A stretch of DNA of 64,000 nucleotides from Corynebacterium sp. (GTDB taxonomy: Bacteria > Actinomycetota > Actinomycetes > Mycobacteriales > Mycobacteriaceae): assembly GCF_022712275.1 (NCBI RefSeq), contig NZ_JALAGU010000002.1, forward strand, positions 1 through 64,000. Reading direction: 5' to 3'. This document shows positions 1-8,088 of the stretch, piece after piece. The number at the start of each line of letters is the position of its first letter. The stretch's first letter is position 1. The notes under the pieces were generated by a model. It made no database searches. It saw only the letters and a list, made by a program, of their open reading frames with translations, and had not been told where the DNA came from. A program made the translations under genes and the position numbers.

Positions 1-80
1 CGGGCCCCCGCCCCCCTGCCGGGGGGGGTGGCGCGGCCCCCCCCGTGCCCGCTGCCTGGGGGGGGGGGGGGGGGCGGGGG
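1..80. repeat. G/C homopolymer-rich tract at window edge
   Basis: The first 80 bases consist almost entirely of runs of C and G, including 17 consecutive G at 58-74 followed by C and five more G. No reading frame with recognisable protein content crosses it. It may be the edge of a contig or a low-quality homopolymer; it may also be a real slippage-prone tract. Bases 81-194 hold no gene that I can recognise. Confidence 0.6.
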
Positions 81-147
81 CGGATGCAGCACTCATGATG
101 GTTCGTCATCCCTTTCTTCGGAAAAAGTACAGGTCAGCGGGGGTTGC

Positions 148-167
148 GAGGGGCGCTTGCTCCCCTC
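148..167 (-). terminator. Weak hairpin downstream of scoB
   Basis: GAGGGG (148-153) and CCCCTC (162-167) form a perfect 6-bp stem with an 8-nt loop, about 28 nt past the scoB stop on the minus strand. There is no T-tract on the minus-strand 3' side, so this is at best a weak or Rho-assisted terminator for the catabolic operon. Confidence 0.25.
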
Positions 168-194
168 CCATTATGTCTGGATCTAGAATCTCCG

Positions 195-830
195 TCAGGT
201 GTTCGGGAGAACTGGTGCATCCGTCGCAGCCTTCACCTCCTCCTCGGTCACCCCCGGCGCCAGCTCGGCGATGACGAAACCCTCCGGAGTCCGGTCCAGA
301 ACGCAGAGATCCGTGATGACCCGGTCCACCACCCCCGCCCCGGTGAGCGGCAACGTAATGTCGGAGACAATCTTCGACCGACCGTCCCGACTACGGTGCT
401 CCATGACCACCACAACCCGCTGCGCACCGACCACGAGGTCCATCGCGCCACCCATCCCCTTGACCATCTTCCCCGGCACAATCCAGTTGGCGATATCCCC
501 CCGGTCATTGACCTCCATGCCACCGAGGATGGCCAGGTCGATCTTGCCACCCCGGATCATCCCGAAACTCAACGCGGAATCGAAGTAGGACGTCCCGGGC
601 ATCGCGGTCACCGTCTCCTTACCCGCATTGATCAGATCAGGGTCCACCTCCCCCGCCACCGGATACGGCCCGATACCGAGCATGCCGTTCTCCGACTGGA
701 GGGTAACGTCCACCCCGTCCTGCACATAGTTGGGCACCAACGTCGGCAACCCGATACCGAGATTCACATACTGGCCGTCCTGCAGCTCCTGCGCTGCCCT
801 GGCCGCCATCTCCTGCCTGGTCCAGCTCAT
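195..830 (-). CDS. scoB: 3-oxoacid CoA-transferase, subunit B
   Basis: Beta subunit of a succinyl-CoA:3-ketoacid (acetoacetate) CoA-transferase, which moves CoA between succinyl-CoA and acetoacetate. The protein has 211 residues, the usual length. The SENG motif at residues 46-49 carries the catalytic glutamate (E47) that forms the glutamyl-CoA thioester, preceded by the NLGIGLPT stretch typical of this subunit. Its ATG overlaps the scoA stop by 4 nt (ATGA), so translation is coupled and a 1:1 heteromer is expected. It is the last gene of the eight-gene operon. A 3-oxoadipate transferase (PcaJ) is the closest alternative, but the leucine-type neighbours favour acetoacetate. Confidence 0.9.
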   Translation of the reverse strand: MSWTRQEMAARAAQELQDGQYVNLGIGLPTLVPNYVQDGVDVTLQSENGMLGIGPYPVAGEVDPDLINAGKETVTAMPGTSYFDSALSFGMIRGGKIDLAILGGMEVNDRGDIANWIVPGKMVKGMGGAMDLVVGAQRVVVVMEHRSRDGRSKIVSDITLPLTGAGVVDRVITDLCVLDRTPEGFVIAELAPGVTEEEVKAATDAPVLPNT

Positions 831-1591
831 CGCACAGTCTCCTTCTCGATCATCTTGTCCGCCGCCTGATCCCGGGTGAGCTCCACGACATGGTGAACGT
901 AGATCCCCGGAAGGTGGATATCATCCGGAGCGAGCTCGCCCTTGGCCACCACCCTCTCCGCCTCGACAATGCAGACCCTTCCCGCCATCGCCGCCAACGG
1001 GTTGAAGTTCCTCGCGGTCTCATGGAACCGCAGATTGCCGGCGGTATCGGCGACCTCGGCGCGGACCAGCGCGACGTCCGCGACAATCGCATGCTCCAGG
1101 ACCTGCGTCCGACCGGCGATGTCACGGGTCTCCTTGGCCGGTGAGATCACCGCACCGTCGACCGGATCCTCCGACCCGTCACGCCCGTACTTCCACACCA
1201 TCCCACCGTCGGACACCGGGGTACCGACACCGGTGGCCGTGTAGAAGGCACTGATACCGGAACCACCGGCACGCAGCCGCTCGGCCAGAGTGCCCTGAGG
1301 GGTGAGCTCCACCTCCAGTTCACCCTCGAGATACTGCCGGGCGAACTCCTTGTTCTCGCCGACATAGCTCGCGACGATGCGGCTGAGCTGCCGGGTCTCC
1401 AGCAGAAGCCCGAGACCCCGACCGTCCAGGCCGGCGTTGTTGGAGACCGCCTCGAAGTCACCGACCCGCCGCTGCGCCAGTTCGGCGAGCAGGACCTGCG
1501 GGATCCCGCAGACGCCGAAACCACCGACAGCGAGGGTCGCGCCGTCGGGGATCAGATCGACGGCATCATGTTCACGGATGAGTTTTGACAT
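827..1591 (-). CDS. scoA: 3-oxoacid CoA-transferase, subunit A
   Basis: Alpha subunit of the CoA-transferase, 254 residues. The glycine-rich CoA-binding motif GGFGVCGIP lies at residues 23-31 and the family I fold is recognisable throughout. It follows fadD by only 6 nt and overlaps scoB by 4 nt. In the pathway implied by its neighbours it would deal with acetoacetate released by the lyase encoded at 3317-4204. It is somewhat longer than many ScoA proteins (about 230-250), with the extra length in the middle. Confidence in the family is high; the exact acceptor acid is inferred. Confidence 0.9.
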   Translation of the reverse strand: MSKLIREHDAVDLIPDGATLAVGGFGVCGIPQVLLAELAQRRVGDFEAVSNNAGLDGRGLGLLLETRQLSRIVASYVGENKEFARQYLEGELEVELTPQGTLAERLRAGGSGISAFYTATGVGTPVSDGGMVWKYGRDGSEDPVDGAVISPAKETRDIAGRTQVLEHAIVADVALVRAEVADTAGNLRFHETARNFNPLAAMAGRVCIVEAERVVAKGELAPDDIHLPGIYVHHVVELTRDQAADKMIEKETVR

Positions 1592-1597
1592 GGTGAT

Positions 1598-3310
1598 TCA
1601 GCTTTCTCTTCCGTAGGTGTAGAGACCGAGGATTCCGATGGCTTTCTCCCGCATCTCGACCTTGCGGACCTTGCCGGAGATCGTCATCGGGAAGCTCTCG
1701 GTGATGTGGACATATCTGGGGATCTTGAACTTGGCGAGCTTTCCGTCGCTGAAGGCGCGGATGTCCTCTGCGGTGAGCGTGCGACGGTCGGTGACGGCGT
1801 CCTCCTCGAGGATGATCCAGGCCATGAGTTCCTCCCCGTACTTCTCATCGGGGACGCCGATGACCTGGACGTCGGCGATATCCGGGTGCTCGTAGAGGAA
1901 CTCCTCGATCTCACGCGGGTAGATGTTCTCCCCACCTCGGATGACCATGTCCTTGATCCGGCCGGTGATCTGCACATAGCCGTCGGCGTCCATGGTGGCG
2001 AGGTCTCCGGAGTGCATCCAGTTGTCGGCGTCGATCGCCTCACCCGTCTTCTCCGGCATGTCCCAGTAGCCCTGCATCACCGGGTAGCCGCGGACGAGCA
2101 ACTCGCCCTGGACGCCACGGTCGACCGGGGCACCCTCCTCGTCGACGATCTTGACCTCGATGTGGGGTCCGACGCGGCCGACGGTCTCGACCCGCTTCTC
2201 CACCGGATCATCGGGCATAGTCTGATGGTTGACCGGCGACGTCTCGGTCATGCCGTAGCAGATCCCGATCTCCTCGATGCCCAGGATGTCGATGATCTCG
2301 CGCATCGTCTTCGTCGGACAGGAGGTGCCCGCAATGACGCCGGTACGAAGCCGTGATAGATCCAGGTTCTTGCCCTTCTCCGCCAGGTGGTCGAGCAGCT
2401 GGAGTTCGGCCATGAACATCGTCGGCACGCCGAGCAGGCTGGTCGCCTGACCATGGTGGGCGGCCTCCAGTGTGCTCTCGGCATTGAACACCGGCCCGGG
2501 GATGATCGACGCCGCCCCGTGGGTGACCGCGGCGAGGATGCCGATGACCATGCCGAAGCAGTGGAAGAAGGGAACCGGGATGACCACCCGGTCGGCGTCG
2601 GTGTAGTTCAGCCGTTCGCCGATCATGAACCCGTTGTTGAGCACATTGTGGTGGGTCAGGGTCGCGCCCTTCGCCATGCCGGTGGTGCCGGAGGTGTACT
2701 GGATGTTGATCGGGTCGTGCGGGTCGAGAGACTCGCGCACCGGGTTGAGGTCACCGATGGCACTGTTGGCAAGCTCCTCCCACCGCTCGGAGCCGAAGAA
2801 CACGGTCTCCCTGAAGGGGCGGTCGAAGACGTGAGACACCGTGCCGATCATGGCCCGGTAGTTCGAGTCCTTGAATCTACCGGCGGAGAACAGCGCCTTG
2901 ATACCGGACTGGTTGACGGCGTAGGTCAGTTCGCGGGTCCGGTAGGTGGGATTGATACAGACCAGGATCGCCCCGATCTCGGCGGTGGCGAACTGCAGCA
3001 CCATCCATTCCCAGCGGTTGGGTGACCAGATGCCGATCCGGTCACCCTTCCGGTACCCGGCATTGTGCAGGCCGGACGCCAGGCGCAGGACCTTGCGGTG
3101 GAACTCCTGGTAGGTCAGGTGGATATCACCGTAGAGGTCGATGAGCGCGTCATGGTCGGGGAATGCGGCCACGGTACGGGCGAGATTCTGACCGATGGTC
3201 TCGGTGAGCAGCGGGGTATCTGTCGGTCCGACCTGGTGGGAGACCGCCGGGTCGATGTCGGCGGGGTCGGTGAGGATGATGTCATGATGCGGACGCAGTG
3301 AGGAAGTCAT
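1598..3310 (-). CDS. fadD: AMP-dependent acyl-CoA synthetase (FadD35-like)
   Basis: 570-residue ATP-dependent acyl-CoA ligase of the ANL superfamily. The P-loop motif YTSGTTGMAKG sits at residues 205-215, the YGMTETSP adenine-binding motif is in the middle, GDLATMDADGY marks the hinge region, and the C-terminal lysine loop contains SGKVRK. It would activate a short or branched carboxylic acid to its CoA ester through an acyl-adenylate. It lies between citE and scoA with 6-nt gaps, in the same neighbourhood as fadD35 of the M. tuberculosis cluster. The substrate cannot be read from the sequence; isovalerate, itaconate or a similar acid fits the context. Confidence 0.88.
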   Translation of the reverse strand: MTSSLRPHHDIILTDPADIDPAVSHQVGPTDTPLLTETIGQNLARTVAAFPDHDALIDLYGDIHLTYQEFHRKVLRLASGLHNAGYRKGDRIGIWSPNRWEWMVLQFATAEIGAILVCINPTYRTRELTYAVNQSGIKALFSAGRFKDSNYRAMIGTVSHVFDRPFRETVFFGSERWEELANSAIGDLNPVRESLDPHDPINIQYTSGTTGMAKGATLTHHNVLNNGFMIGERLNYTDADRVVIPVPFFHCFGMVIGILAAVTHGAASIIPGPVFNAESTLEAAHHGQATSLLGVPTMFMAELQLLDHLAEKGKNLDLSRLRTGVIAGTSCPTKTMREIIDILGIEEIGICYGMTETSPVNHQTMPDDPVEKRVETVGRVGPHIEVKIVDEEGAPVDRGVQGELLVRGYPVMQGYWDMPEKTGEAIDADNWMHSGDLATMDADGYVQITGRIKDMVIRGGENIYPREIEEFLYEHPDIADVQVIGVPDEKYGEELMAWIILEEDAVTDRRTLTAEDIRAFSDGKLAKFKIPRYVHITESFPMTISGKVRKVEMREKAIGILGLYTYGRES

Positions 3311-3316
3311 CGCGGG

Positions 3317-4204
3317 TCAGCTCCTTGAAATGGTGGATCGGGAGAGAATCAGTTCGGCCTGGCGGCGCAGCGGGGCGTCGATCATCTCGCCGTCGACGGC
3401 GAAGGCGCCGGGGTTCTCGGCGGCACCGGCGACGACCCGGCGGGCCCAGTCGACGCTGTCGGCATCAGGGTTGTAGGCCTCTCGGATGACCGGGACGAGT
3501 CCCGGATGGATCGCCACGGTGCCGGCGAAACCGCTGGCGGCGGCGTCCACCGCCTCGGCGCGTGCCCCGGCGGTGTCGGCAGTGTCCGCATGGATGGAGT
3601 CGAGGGCGGTCTTCCCGGCGGCAGCCGCGTGCAGCAGCGCGAGGGACCGGGTGAGCCGGGGAACCTCGCGGTAGCCGCCCGGCTGACCGGAGGCGCCGCC
3701 GCCAGGTGTGGGGGTCTCGTCCGCGGCGTAGCGGGAGGAGGTACCGCCGAGCGCGGCGGTGAGATCCTCCGCACCCCAGAACAAGGCGTCCACCTGGGGG
3801 TGTGCGGCCAACGAGGCCAGATCGAGGACGCCACGGGGCGTCTCGACCAGGGCGATGATCCGCCAGGTCGAGGCGTCCGGATGAGCGTCCGACAGGGCGT
3901 CGACGGACCGGCCGCCCTCCGCCTTCGGCAGCATCACCGTGGTGAAGGGACTGTCAGCGACGGCCTGCAGGTCGGCGTCGAAGTCCGGGGTACCCGGCGG
4001 ATTGATCCGGACCACGGTACGGGCCGGGTCCAGGTCGGCGGCGACGATGTTCTCCCGGGCCGAGGCCCGGTTCTCCGCACGGCAGCCGTCCTCGAGATCG
4101 AGGATGACGGCGTCCGAGCGTTCGGCGGCCTTCGTGAACCGTTCCGGCCGGTCGGCCGGGGCGAAGAGCAGGGCGGGGCCCGGTGGTGTCCAGCGGTCGG
4201 TCAT
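3317..4204 (-). CDS. citE: HpcH/HpaI-CitE family acyl-CoA lyase
   Basis: 295-residue CitE-like TIM-barrel lyase. The N-terminal ALLFAPADRPER signature binds CoA, and DLED at residues 36-39 supplies acidic metal ligands. The M. tuberculosis homologue in the same gene context (Rv2498c) is reported to cleave (R)-3-hydroxy-3-methylglutaryl-CoA and (S)-citramalyl-CoA, linking leucine degradation and itaconate dissimilation. No citrate lyase alpha or gamma gene is nearby, so a citrate lyase role is unlikely. A low-complexity insertion (TPTPGGGASGQPGG) near the middle is probably a surface loop. Its start overlaps the maoC stop by 4 nt. Confidence 0.85.
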   Translation of the reverse strand: MTDRWTPPGPALLFAPADRPERFTKAAERSDAVILDLEDGCRAENRASARENIVAADLDPARTVVRINPPGTPDFDADLQAVADSPFTTVMLPKAEGGRSVDALSDAHPDASTWRIIALVETPRGVLDLASLAAHPQVDALFWGAEDLTAALGGTSSRYAADETPTPGGGASGQPGGYREVPRLTRSLALLHAAAAGKTALDSIHADTADTAGARAEAVDAAASGFAGTVAIHPGLVPVIREAYNPDADSVDWARRVVAGAAENPGAFAVDGEMIDAPLRRQAELILSRSTISRS

Positions 4205-4710
4205 GCCGTCTCCCCTTCCCCGTCACCGGTGGGCCGACACCGCACGAGTGTGTTCCGTACGGCGGTGCACACGATGTCGCCGTGCTGGTTGCGGCCGATG
4301 TGCCGCAGCTCGATGACCCCCTGGTCGGGACGGGACTTCGAGACGCGCGTGGACAGGCATTCGGTCTCTGCGTAGAGCGTGTCGCCGTGGAACATGGGTG
4401 CGGGGAAGCTGATCTCGGAGAAGCCGAGGTTCGCGACGATGGTCCCGAGGGTGAGCTGGTTGACGGACAGGCCGACCACGGTGGACAGGGTGAACATGGA
4501 GTTCACCAGCCGCTCGCCGCGGAAGCCGGGCCGGGTCGCCGCCCAGGCGGCGTCCAGGTGCAGTGGCTGGGTGTTCATGGTCTGGGTGGTGAACAGGGTG
4601 TTGTCCGCCTCGGTGACGGTGCGGCCGGGGCGGTGGAGGTAGGTGGTCCCCTCCTCGAACTCCTCGAGCCACAGGCCCCGCTGTTCGACGGTCTTCGGTG
4701 TGCCGGTCAT
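4201..4710 (-). CDS. MaoC-family hot-dog hydratase
   Basis: 169-residue MaoC-like enoyl-CoA hydratase/dehydratase. The TQPLHLD segment (H51, D53) matches the catalytic Asp/His region of the fold, and the C-terminal strand GDIVCTAVRNTLV is typical. In this operon it would hydrate the unsaturated dicarboxylyl-CoA made by the carboxylase (methylglutaconyl-CoA to HMG-CoA) or itaconyl-CoA, upstream of the CitE-like lyase. It overlaps citE by 4 nt and follows the acyl-CoA dehydrogenase by 4 nt. Family assignment is firm; the substrate is inferred from the neighbours. Confidence 0.85.
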   Translation of the reverse strand: MTGTPKTVEQRGLWLEEFEEGTTYLHRPGRTVTEADNTLFTTQTMNTQPLHLDAAWAATRPGFRGERLVNSMFTLSTVVGLSVNQLTLGTIVANLGFSEISFPAPMFHGDTLYAETECLSTRVSKSRPDQGVIELRHIGRNQHGDIVCTAVRNTLVRCRPTGDGEGETA

Positions 4711-4714
4711 GGCG

Positions 4715-5956
4715 TCATCCCTCCAGTCCGAGCGAGCGGGCGATCAGCATGAGCTGGACTTCGGTGGTGCCCTCCCCGATCTCCAGGATCTTGGAGTCCC
4801 GGTAGTGGCGGGCGACGCGGGTCTCGTTCATGAATCCCGCACCACCGAAGACCTGGGTGGCGTCCCGGGCGTTGTCCATCGCGGCATCGCCGGCAACCAT
4901 CTTGGCGATCGAGGCCTCCCGGCTGAAGTCTTCGCCGCTGAGCATCTTCTGTGCGGCCGCGCGCCATGCCTGGCGTGCGGTCCAGGCACGGGCCTCCATC
5001 CGGGCGATCTTGAAGGAGACACCCTGGTACTCGGCGATGGGACGCCCGAAGGAGGTGCGCTGCTTCGCGTACTCGACGGCTTCATCGACACAGCCCTGGG
5101 CGGCACCGGTGGCCAGTGCGGCGATGGCGACGCGTCCTTCGGCGAGGATGGAGAGGAACTGGGCGAAGCCACGCCCCTTCTTCCCCAGCAGGTTCTCCTC
5201 GGGGACGACGACGTCGTCGTAGCTCAGCGGGTGGGTGTCAGAGCAGTTCCAGCCGACCTTGTCGTAGGCCGGCTCGGCGGTGAAGCCGGGGGTGTCGGTC
5301 GGGACGATGATCGCGGAGATCTCCTTGCGTCCGTCCTCCCTGGTCCCGGTCACGGCGGTGGTGGTGACCAGCGAGGTGATGTCGGTGCCGGAATTGGTGA
5401 TGAACTGCTTGGAGCCGTTGATCCGCCAGGTGCCGTCCTCCAGCTTCGCGGTGGTCTTCGTACCGCCGGCGTCCGAACCTGCACCGGGCTCGGTGAGACC
5501 GAAGCCGGCCAGCGCCCGACCGGCCGTGAGGTCCGGCAGGTACTTCTGCTTCTGTTCCTCGGTGCCGAAGCGGTAGATCGGCATGGCGCCGAGCGAGCAG
5601 CCGGCCTCCAGGGTGATGGCGACGGACTGGTCGACGCGGGCGAGCTCCTCCAGGGCGACGCCGAGGGCGAAGTAGTCCCCGCCCATGCCGCCGTATTCCT
5701 CGGAGAACGGCAAGCCGAACAGTCCCATCTCGCCCATCTGGGACTGGATGCCGTAGTCGAAGGTGTGGTTGCGGTAGTTCTCCGCCATCTTCGGATCGAC
5801 GACCTCGTGGGCGAACTCCTCGACGGTACGGCGCAGTTCGACGAGCTCCGGGGTCAGTCCGTCATCGGCGGGGTTGCGGCGGCGGGCGGGGGAGTTGGTG
5901 GATGTGGAGGATGTGGAGGATGTGGAGGATGTGGAGGATGTGGAGGATGCAGTCAT
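4715..5956 (-). CDS. Acyl-CoA dehydrogenase (FadE19-like, probably isovaleryl-CoA)
   Basis: 413-residue FAD-dependent acyl-CoA dehydrogenase. Visible signatures are GFGLTEPGAGSD (FAD/substrate loop), the GRVAIAALATGAAQ helix, QVFGGAGFM, and EGTTE at 395-399, where medium-chain type enzymes carry the base glutamate. With a biotin carboxylase next in the pathway, isovaleryl-CoA to 3-methylcrotonyl-CoA is the most likely reaction. The N terminus is odd: residues 4-18 are five copies of Ser-Ser-Thr from a 9-bp tandem repeat, ahead of the conserved domain that begins near residue 30. The ATG at 5956 is the only good start seen. Confidence 0.88.
   Translation of the reverse strand: MTASSTSSTSSTSSTSSTSTNSPARRRNPADDGLTPELVELRRTVEEFAHEVVDPKMAENYRNHTFDYGIQSQMGEMGLFGLPFSEEYGGMGGDYFALGVALEELARVDQSVAITLEAGCSLGAMPIYRFGTEEQKQKYLPDLTAGRALAGFGLTEPGAGSDAGGTKTTAKLEDGTWRINGSKQFITNSGTDITSLVTTTAVTGTREDGRKEISAIIVPTDTPGFTAEPAYDKVGWNCSDTHPLSYDDVVVPEENLLGKKGRGFAQFLSILAEGRVAIAALATGAAQGCVDEAVEYAKQRTSFGRPIAEYQGVSFKIARMEARAWTARQAWRAAAQKMLSGEDFSREASIAKMVAGDAAMDNARDATQVFGGAGFMNETRVARHYRDSKILEIGEGTTEVQLMLIARSLGLEG
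5901..5949 (-). repeat. 9-bp tandem repeat inside the acyl-CoA dehydrogenase start
   Basis: Five exact copies of GATGTGGAG (plus-strand sense) occupy 5901-5945, followed by a partial copy to 5949. On the coding strand each unit reads TCC TCC ACA, so copy-number change keeps the frame and only lengthens a Ser/Thr-rich N-terminal tail. Confidence 0.9.
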
Positions 5957-5983
5957 GGTGGGTTCCTTTCGTGGGGGTGAGGG

Positions 5984-8074
5984 TCAGGCGGGGACGGCAG
6001 CGGGGACGGTGGCGAGTACGGTTCCGGCGCCGACCTTGTCGCCGGTGACGCAACTGAGCTTCACGATCCCGTCGTGGGAGGCGGTCAGGGAATGCTCCAT
6101 CTTCATGGCCTCGAGGACGACGAGCGGTTGGCCGGCGGTGACCGTGTCGCCGTCGGTGACCCGGACGGCGACGACGGTGCCCGGCATGGGGCTGAGGACG
6201 TCGTCCTCACCGCCGGCGGCGTCCGCGGCGTCCCGGCCCAGGCCGAGCGGACGGACCACCCAGGTTCCGTCGGGACCGGACACGGCGACCGCCTGACCTG
6301 CCCCGTCAGGGATGGTCCGGGAGGCCCACCGCCGGGAGGCGGCCGGGTGTCCGTCGCCGGACGCCACGGTGAGGACGCGGACCGTGTCCCCGCCTTCAGC
6401 GGCGGTGGCCAGCACCTGTGCCGTGACTTCCGGTGGTGCCGTGGTCTCCGGGTCCACCGGTCGAACCGAGAGGGTCAGGTCGGTGGTACCGGACAGTTCG
6501 AGGTCGACCGGGCCGGTGCCGGGCACGGCGACCCGGGACCGGAAGGGGGCGTGGTCCGCACCGGCACGCCATCCGTCGACCGCAGCCCAGGCGCCGTGCC
6601 GACCTGACCGGTGTGCGGAGTCACGGGCGGCGTCCTGCAGTGTCAGGGCGGCGACGACGAGGGCCTCGGCGGGCATGGCCGGGACCGAGTAGTCCCCGAC
6701 GATCCGGTCGAGAAGGCTGGTGTCCAGTGCCCCGGCGCGGACGGCGTCGTCGGCGAGGAGGTACCGGCAGAAGTCGATGTTGGTGCCTTCACCGGCGTCG
6801 GAGCCGAGTCCGCTGAGCAGTGTTCCGGCCAGCGCGGCGTCCAACCTGCCGATGGCCTCGGCACGGTCGTGACCGGAGGCGATGACCTTGGCGAGCATCG
6901 GGTCGTAGTCCGAACCGATCACCTGACCGGCGCGGATGCCGGTGTCGACCCGGATGCCAGGGGCCGTGGGCCAGCGCAGCGAGGTGACGGTACCGCCGGT
7001 GGGCAGGAATCCGGCCGAGGGGTCCTCGGCGTAGACGCGGGCCTCGATCGCGTGGCCGGTCAAGGTGATGTCCTCCTGGGACACGGGCAGCGACTCCCCC
7101 TGGGCGACGCGGATCTGGAGTTCGACCAGGTCGAGACCCGTGACCAGTTCGGTGACCGGGTGCTCGACCTGCAGGCGGGTGTTCATCTCCATGAAGAAGA
7201 AGAGATCAGGACGCTTCGCCGAGACGATGAACTCCACGGTGCCGGCACCGCGGTAGCCGCAGGAGCGCGCGGCGTCGCAGGCCGCCTCGCCGATGCGGGC
7301 CCGGGTCTCCTCGTCGAGCAGTGCGGAGGGCGCTTCCTCGATGACCTTCTGGTGACGGCGCTGCAGCGAGCACTCCCGCTCGCCGAGGTGCACGACATTG
7401 CCGTGGGTGTCCGCCATGACCTGGACCTCGATGTGCCTCGGAGTGTCCACGAAGTGCTCGATGAACAGGGTGTCGTCACCGAAGGAGGACGCCGCCTCCC
7501 GGCGCGCGCCGACCAGGGTCTCGGCCAGGTCATCCGGTGACCCGACGACGTGCATACCCTTGCCGCCGCCACCTGCCGAGGGCTTGATGAGGACCGGGAA
7601 CTCCACACCCGCTCCCCCGTCGGTGCCGGTGACTCCGGCGATGAGTTCGGCGTCGGTGAGCCCCGGGCGGGAGATGCCGGGCACGGTGGGAACGTCACGG
7701 GCCTCGACGGTGGCGCGGGCGGTGATCTTGTCACCCATGCCCTCGATGGCGTCCGCCGGCGGGCCGATGAAGACGATCCCGGCGTCCTCACAGGCGCGGG
7801 CGAAGGTGGCGTTCTCGGACAGGAAGCCGTAGCCGGGGTGGATCGCGCCGGCCCCGGACGCGAGTGCCGCGGCGATGACGCGGTCGATGTTGAGGTAGGA
7901 CTCGGCGGCCGCGGCCAGGCCGAGCCGGACGGCGGTGTCCGCCAGGGCGACATGCGGGGCGTCCGCGTCGGCGTCGGAGTAGACGGCGACGGAACGCAGT
8001 CCCATGTCCCGGATGGTGCGGATGACGCGGCAGGCGATCTCCCCGCGGTTGGCGATGAGCACGGTATCGAACAT
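5984..8074 (-). CDS. accA: Acyl-CoA carboxylase alpha subunit (biotin carboxylase + BCCP)
   Basis: 696-residue biotin-dependent carboxylase alpha chain. An N-terminal biotin carboxylase domain (FDTVLIANRGEIACRVIRT, then ATP-grasp with KPSAGGGGKGM and EMNTRLQVEHPVTE) is followed by a linker domain and a C-terminal biotinyl domain with the EAMKMEHS motif; the biotinylated lysine is K658. I chose the ATG at 8074 because homology starts there; the frame stays open further upstream but only as an echo of the accD sequence. Together with AccD it most likely forms 3-methylcrotonyl-CoA carboxylase. It lies 14 nt after accD. Confidence 0.93.
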   Translation of the reverse strand: MFDTVLIANRGEIACRVIRTIRDMGLRSVAVYSDADADAPHVALADTAVRLGLAAAAESYLNIDRVIAAALASGAGAIHPGYGFLSENATFARACEDAGIVFIGPPADAIEGMGDKITARATVEARDVPTVPGISRPGLTDAELIAGVTGTDGGAGVEFPVLIKPSAGGGGKGMHVVGSPDDLAETLVGARREAASSFGDDTLFIEHFVDTPRHIEVQVMADTHGNVVHLGERECSLQRRHQKVIEEAPSALLDEETRARIGEAACDAARSCGYRGAGTVEFIVSAKRPDLFFFMEMNTRLQVEHPVTELVTGLDLVELQIRVAQGESLPVSQEDITLTGHAIEARVYAEDPSAGFLPTGGTVTSLRWPTAPGIRVDTGIRAGQVIGSDYDPMLAKVIASGHDRAEAIGRLDAALAGTLLSGLGSDAGEGTNIDFCRYLLADDAVRAGALDTSLLDRIVGDYSVPAMPAEALVVAALTLQDAARDSAHRSGRHGAWAAVDGWRAGADHAPFRSRVAVPGTGPVDLELSGTTDLTLSVRPVDPETTAPPEVTAQVLATAAEGGDTVRVLTVASGDGHPAASRRWASRTIPDGAGQAVAVSGPDGTWVVRPLGLGRDAADAAGGEDDVLSPMPGTVVAVRVTDGDTVTAGQPLVVLEAMKMEHSLTASHDGIVKLSCVTGDKVGAGTVLATVPAAVPA

Positions 8075-8088
8075 GGTCTTCTGTCCTC

